A stretch of DNA of 44,775 bases from Bacillota bacterium (GTDB taxonomy: Bacteria; Bacillota; Clostridia; Clostridiales; Clostridiaceae): the NCBI GenBank assembly GCA_023435985.1, contig JAEZKY010000207.1:1-44775 (forward strand). The letters are read 5' to 3'. This document shows, one piece after another, positions 43,201 through 44,775 of this stretch (positions are counted from its first letter, which is position 1; each line of letters begins with the position of its first letter). The position numbers and the translations under genes were made by a program. The notes beneath the pieces are model-generated. The model made no database searches and was not told the DNA's origin. It was given only the letters and a program-made list of their open reading frames with translations.

Positions 43201-43378
43201 CATGGGTCAAGGAAGTGAATATAGATCAGGAATGTCTATAGCACTTATTGGGGGAATGATTACCTCTACAATATTATCTCCAGTACTTATTCCAGTTGTG
43301 TATACATTGATTGATGATATGAAAAAGAGAATTTTAGAGAGAAGAAATAGTAAAAAAGGGGTCAGCAATAAACTATAG
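40274..43378 (+). CDS. RND efflux pump permease (AcrB/HAE1-like)
   Basis: A 1034-residue RND transporter, full length for the HAE1 class. It has twelve helices and two large outside loops; the start KKPLSIIIVVALIMGLGIFG and NLGADLFPAIDAPVITI are standard. The proton-relay residues are present: D398 and D399 in GILVDDSIVVLENIQ on helix 4 and K925 in DGLASKNGTLLIDY on helix 10. AGGAGGAGAGG precedes the ATG. The adaptor gene follows 65 bases later. In a Gram-positive cell there is no TolC channel, so the pump must work across one membrane. The substrate is unknown (drugs, lipids or signal molecules are possible). Confidence 0.93.
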   Translation: MKITELAVKKPLSIIIVVALIMGLGIFGYANLGADLFPAIDAPVITITTTYSGAGTKEIEENVTKPIEDAVSGISGIDTLKSGSVEGYGYTIIKFTMDTDMNSAFMDVQQALGDVSNKLPEGASKPIIKKADKNAAPVMMISVSSSLPYGELYNAADDIQKSLEKISGVGEVTLEGAVQKELMIDVDKTSMEQYGISINTIVSKLQSENVNIPAGQLKQENSKETMRVLGEFQNIEDIENIQIPMTNGGTIRLKDIADIKLDYPDESELVRLNGESSIGIFVKKQSDANIVETTKAVKEELKSIEKTLPSGINVSIADDSSTFINESLSEVKIGLIEGIITTSVIMFLFLKSIKSSLIVLVAIPTSLLSTFFMMYVFNFTLNILSLLALSLSIGILVDDSIVVLENIQRHLSQGKGLIRAAIDGRDEIGMAAISITLCDIVVFGPVAFMSGMVGQFFRQFGLTVIFATIFSLIVSFTLTPMLASRLLKEEKDDIDSNGHKVEAKKGFMTKLFDKANEEYKRFLLWSLDNRWKIVSIVMVMFTLSILLIPFKAIKTEFLPITDQSKFTINVDLSPGSDITDTDEKVKELEEHLKNVPEVSEYFTVIGSDNESSATINVDLIEKSKRKKSQSEVAQELREWSKSLTGVDISVNESNGLSQDNGDGAKPIAINIIGPNVEVLKDLGDKTESMVKDIKGTTDVSNSMKANENEIDVEVDRTAAAQFGIKPSDIASALKAASNQGTDAGVYRKDGDEYDMTVKFQDGQVKNKDQMSSIMIANSSGTQVPLDQVAKVSLGDSPQEQLRMDRDEMVTIYANVQGRTVGSVNTDIKKAIENEDMPTGYEVTYGGDQQNMATSFKSLIEALAVSIVLVYMILVVLYESWLTPFLRMLSLPCGMIGALIALVITRNTLNIVTMIGLIMLDGLASKNGTLLIDYTNTLMKRGMPLREALIESGSTRLRPIMMTTITMIVGMLPTALAMGQGSEYRSGMSIALIGGMITSTILSPVLIPVVYTLIDDMKKRILERRNSKKGVSNKL

Positions 43379-43443
43379 AGGTATAACTAAGCTATGCTAA
43401 AATAGCTGCAGCGTGTGATATTTAAAGTGAAAGGAGACAAATT

Positions 43444-44685
43444 ATGAAAAGTATTAAACTTAGAAAATATACAATATTGGCAAGTATTATCTTAGCAGCA
43501 TCAATACTTTTTGCCGGATGCACTAAAAGTACTAGTAATACAAATGATCCTAAGAATGTTAAAACTGTTGCTGTTAGTACAACTTCTATTGAAAATTATA
43601 CAGAGTATGGAAGCACATTAAAAGCGAATAGTGAGGTAACAGTTGCTCCAAAAATATCTGGCAAAATCGCAACTATGAATGTTGAAGTAGGACAACAAGT
43701 TAAAAAAGGTGATGTATTATTTACATTAGATTCAGCTGAATTACAGGCACAATATAAGCAGGCACAGGGTGCTTTAAGTTCGGCACAAGCTAATTTAACC
43801 CTCACAAGTGATTCGGAGTTTAAGCAGAAATTAATTCAGGCTAAGTCAGATCAAAGCTTAGCACAAAATGCATATAATGATGCTAAAAGTGCATTTGATA
43901 AGGTAAAAACACTATATGAGGCAGGAGCTTCTACCAAGCAGGATTTAGATGATGCACAATCTAAACTTAATTCAGCTGAGACACAGCTTAACTCGGCTAA
44001 TGATAACTTAAATCTTTTAAATAATAAAGTTGGAAGTCAGACAGCAGCTGTAGCTGAGTCTCAGGTGGAGCAGGCACAGGGTGCAGTAGATTTAGCTCAG
44101 GCACAATTAGACAATACTGTAGTTAAAGCACCAATTGATGGCGTTGTTTCTGAAAGAGATGCTGATGCAGGAGAAATAGTATCAAGTTCGAAAAGTGTAA
44201 TTACTATAGCAGATAATAGCAGTCTTATTGGTGAAATAAACATAAGTGATAAGGATTTATCTAGTATAGCAATAGGAGAATCTGTGGAAGTAAAAGTTAA
44301 TTCTCTTGAAGATAAGAATTTTGAAGCAGTTATAGATAATATAAGCCCAACAGCTGATTCTAAAACTCAATTATATAATGTAAAAGTGAAACTGGCGAAT
44401 GATGACTCTTCTTTAAAATCAGGAATGGTAGTGAAGATGTTGCTTCCAAATAATAAAAAAGATAATATACCTGCACTTCCAAATAATGCAATAGTTGTGA
44501 ATAATGGAGTTCAATATGTATATGAAGTGGTTGAGGATAAAGTGAAAAAAATACCAGTAAGTGTTGGAATTTCTGATGGAAAGTATACCGAAATAACTAG
44601 TGGAGTAGAACTTGGGGATAATGTTATTATAGAAGGACAGAGTTTTTTAAATGATGGCGATAAGGTCAATATAAGTAATTCCTAA
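43444..44685 (+). CDS. RND periplasmic adaptor (membrane fusion) lipoprotein
   Basis: A 413-residue HlyD/AcrA-type adaptor. The signal peptide ends at LFAGC, so the mature N-terminus is lipid-anchored. A lipoyl half-motif VAPKISGKIATMNVEVGQQV is followed by a helical hairpin (about 95-190, heptad-rich, QYKQAQGALSSAQANL to SQVEQAQGAVDLAQAQLDNT), the second lipoyl half VKAPIDGVVSERDADAGEIV, a beta-barrel, and a membrane-proximal domain (YVYEVVEDKVKKIPVSVG). AAAGGAG precedes the ATG. It pairs with the upstream RND pump, in the reverse of the common adaptor-then-pump order. The final 90 bases of the window hold nothing clear. Confidence 0.92.
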   Translation: MKSIKLRKYTILASIILAASILFAGCTKSTSNTNDPKNVKTVAVSTTSIENYTEYGSTLKANSEVTVAPKISGKIATMNVEVGQQVKKGDVLFTLDSAELQAQYKQAQGALSSAQANLTLTSDSEFKQKLIQAKSDQSLAQNAYNDAKSAFDKVKTLYEAGASTKQDLDDAQSKLNSAETQLNSANDNLNLLNNKVGSQTAAVAESQVEQAQGAVDLAQAQLDNTVVKAPIDGVVSERDADAGEIVSSSKSVITIADNSSLIGEINISDKDLSSIAIGESVEVKVNSLEDKNFEAVIDNISPTADSKTQLYNVKVKLANDDSSLKSGMVVKMLLPNNKKDNIPALPNNAIVVNNGVQYVYEVVEDKVKKIPVSVGISDGKYTEITSGVELGDNVIIEGQSFLNDGDKVNISNS

Positions 44686-44775
44686 AATGTATAGTAATAA
44701 TACAATAAAAAAGTAAATATAGGACGTCAGAATTTCTAATAATAACATTAAATAACTAATGGGATAGAATTAAGT

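Overview
The window is AT-rich DNA (roughly 70% A+T by eye) with strong Shine-Dalgarno sites, TTG/GTG starts beside good ribosome sites, many U-tailed hairpin terminators and families typical of anaerobic Firmicutes. Gene content (acetoacetate-type CoA-transferase, DUF4317, CD3324-family protein, QueT, U32 proteins, FliB-like protein, pectate lyase) fits a Clostridium sensu stricto, most like the solvent-forming C. beijerinckii group. That species assignment is inference; there is no rRNA or core marker in the window. No tRNA, rRNA, CRISPR array or intact transposase was seen.

Layout. 1-1048: end of a two-subunit CoA-transferase operon. 1240-5225: a Fur-box-controlled siderophore-iron ABC importer (lipoprotein, two permeases, ATPase). 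5511-8427: single genes (SMR exporter, orphan galactose-type binding protein, methyltransferase), with a 250-bp imperfect palindrome between. 8555-10012: an SDR oxidoreductase and a convergent MerR regulator whose promoters share nearly the same dyad in 19-bp spacers. 10124-14956: MRJP/yellow-like protein, a possible 13-codon leader peptide, CD3324-type protein, a 159-bp inverted-repeat element, a membrane acyltransferase and an ABC-F ATPase. 15267-16088: soluble chemoreceptor.

16282-22074 is the most interesting block. A MerR-family gene is divergent from three redox genes and the shared gap holds a textbook MerR promoter (TTGACT, 19-bp spacer with a perfect dyad, TATATT). The genes encode a NuoG-like iron-sulfur domain fused to a GltD-like FAD/NAD(P) module, a NuoF-like protein that lacks the NADH/FMN motif, and a fumarate-reductase-fold flavoprotein without the usual dicarboxylate-binding His and Arg. 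I read these as an inducible electron-transfer chain from NAD(P)H to an unidentified organic acceptor.

22294-31400: DUF4317 protein, a broken MntA/HepT toxin-antitoxin pair, a preQ1-I-like riboswitch and terminator ahead of queT, a secreted pectate lyase, an unrecognised 205-residue protein, an isochorismatase-fold protein lacking the usual Cys, a nitroreductase and a serine beta-lactamase-like lipoprotein. 31592-34017: two U32-type Cys-cluster proteins. 34156-36667: divergent LysR and a 14-TM MFS exporter. 36771-40005: FliB-like protein, RpiR regulator and a divergent Cof-type HAD phosphatase. 40274-44685: an AcrB-like RND pump with its lipoprotein adaptor.

Three copies of a ~95-bp MITE-like repeat (16171, 23881, 31401) and a set of look-alike terminator hairpins are scattered through the intergenic gaps.
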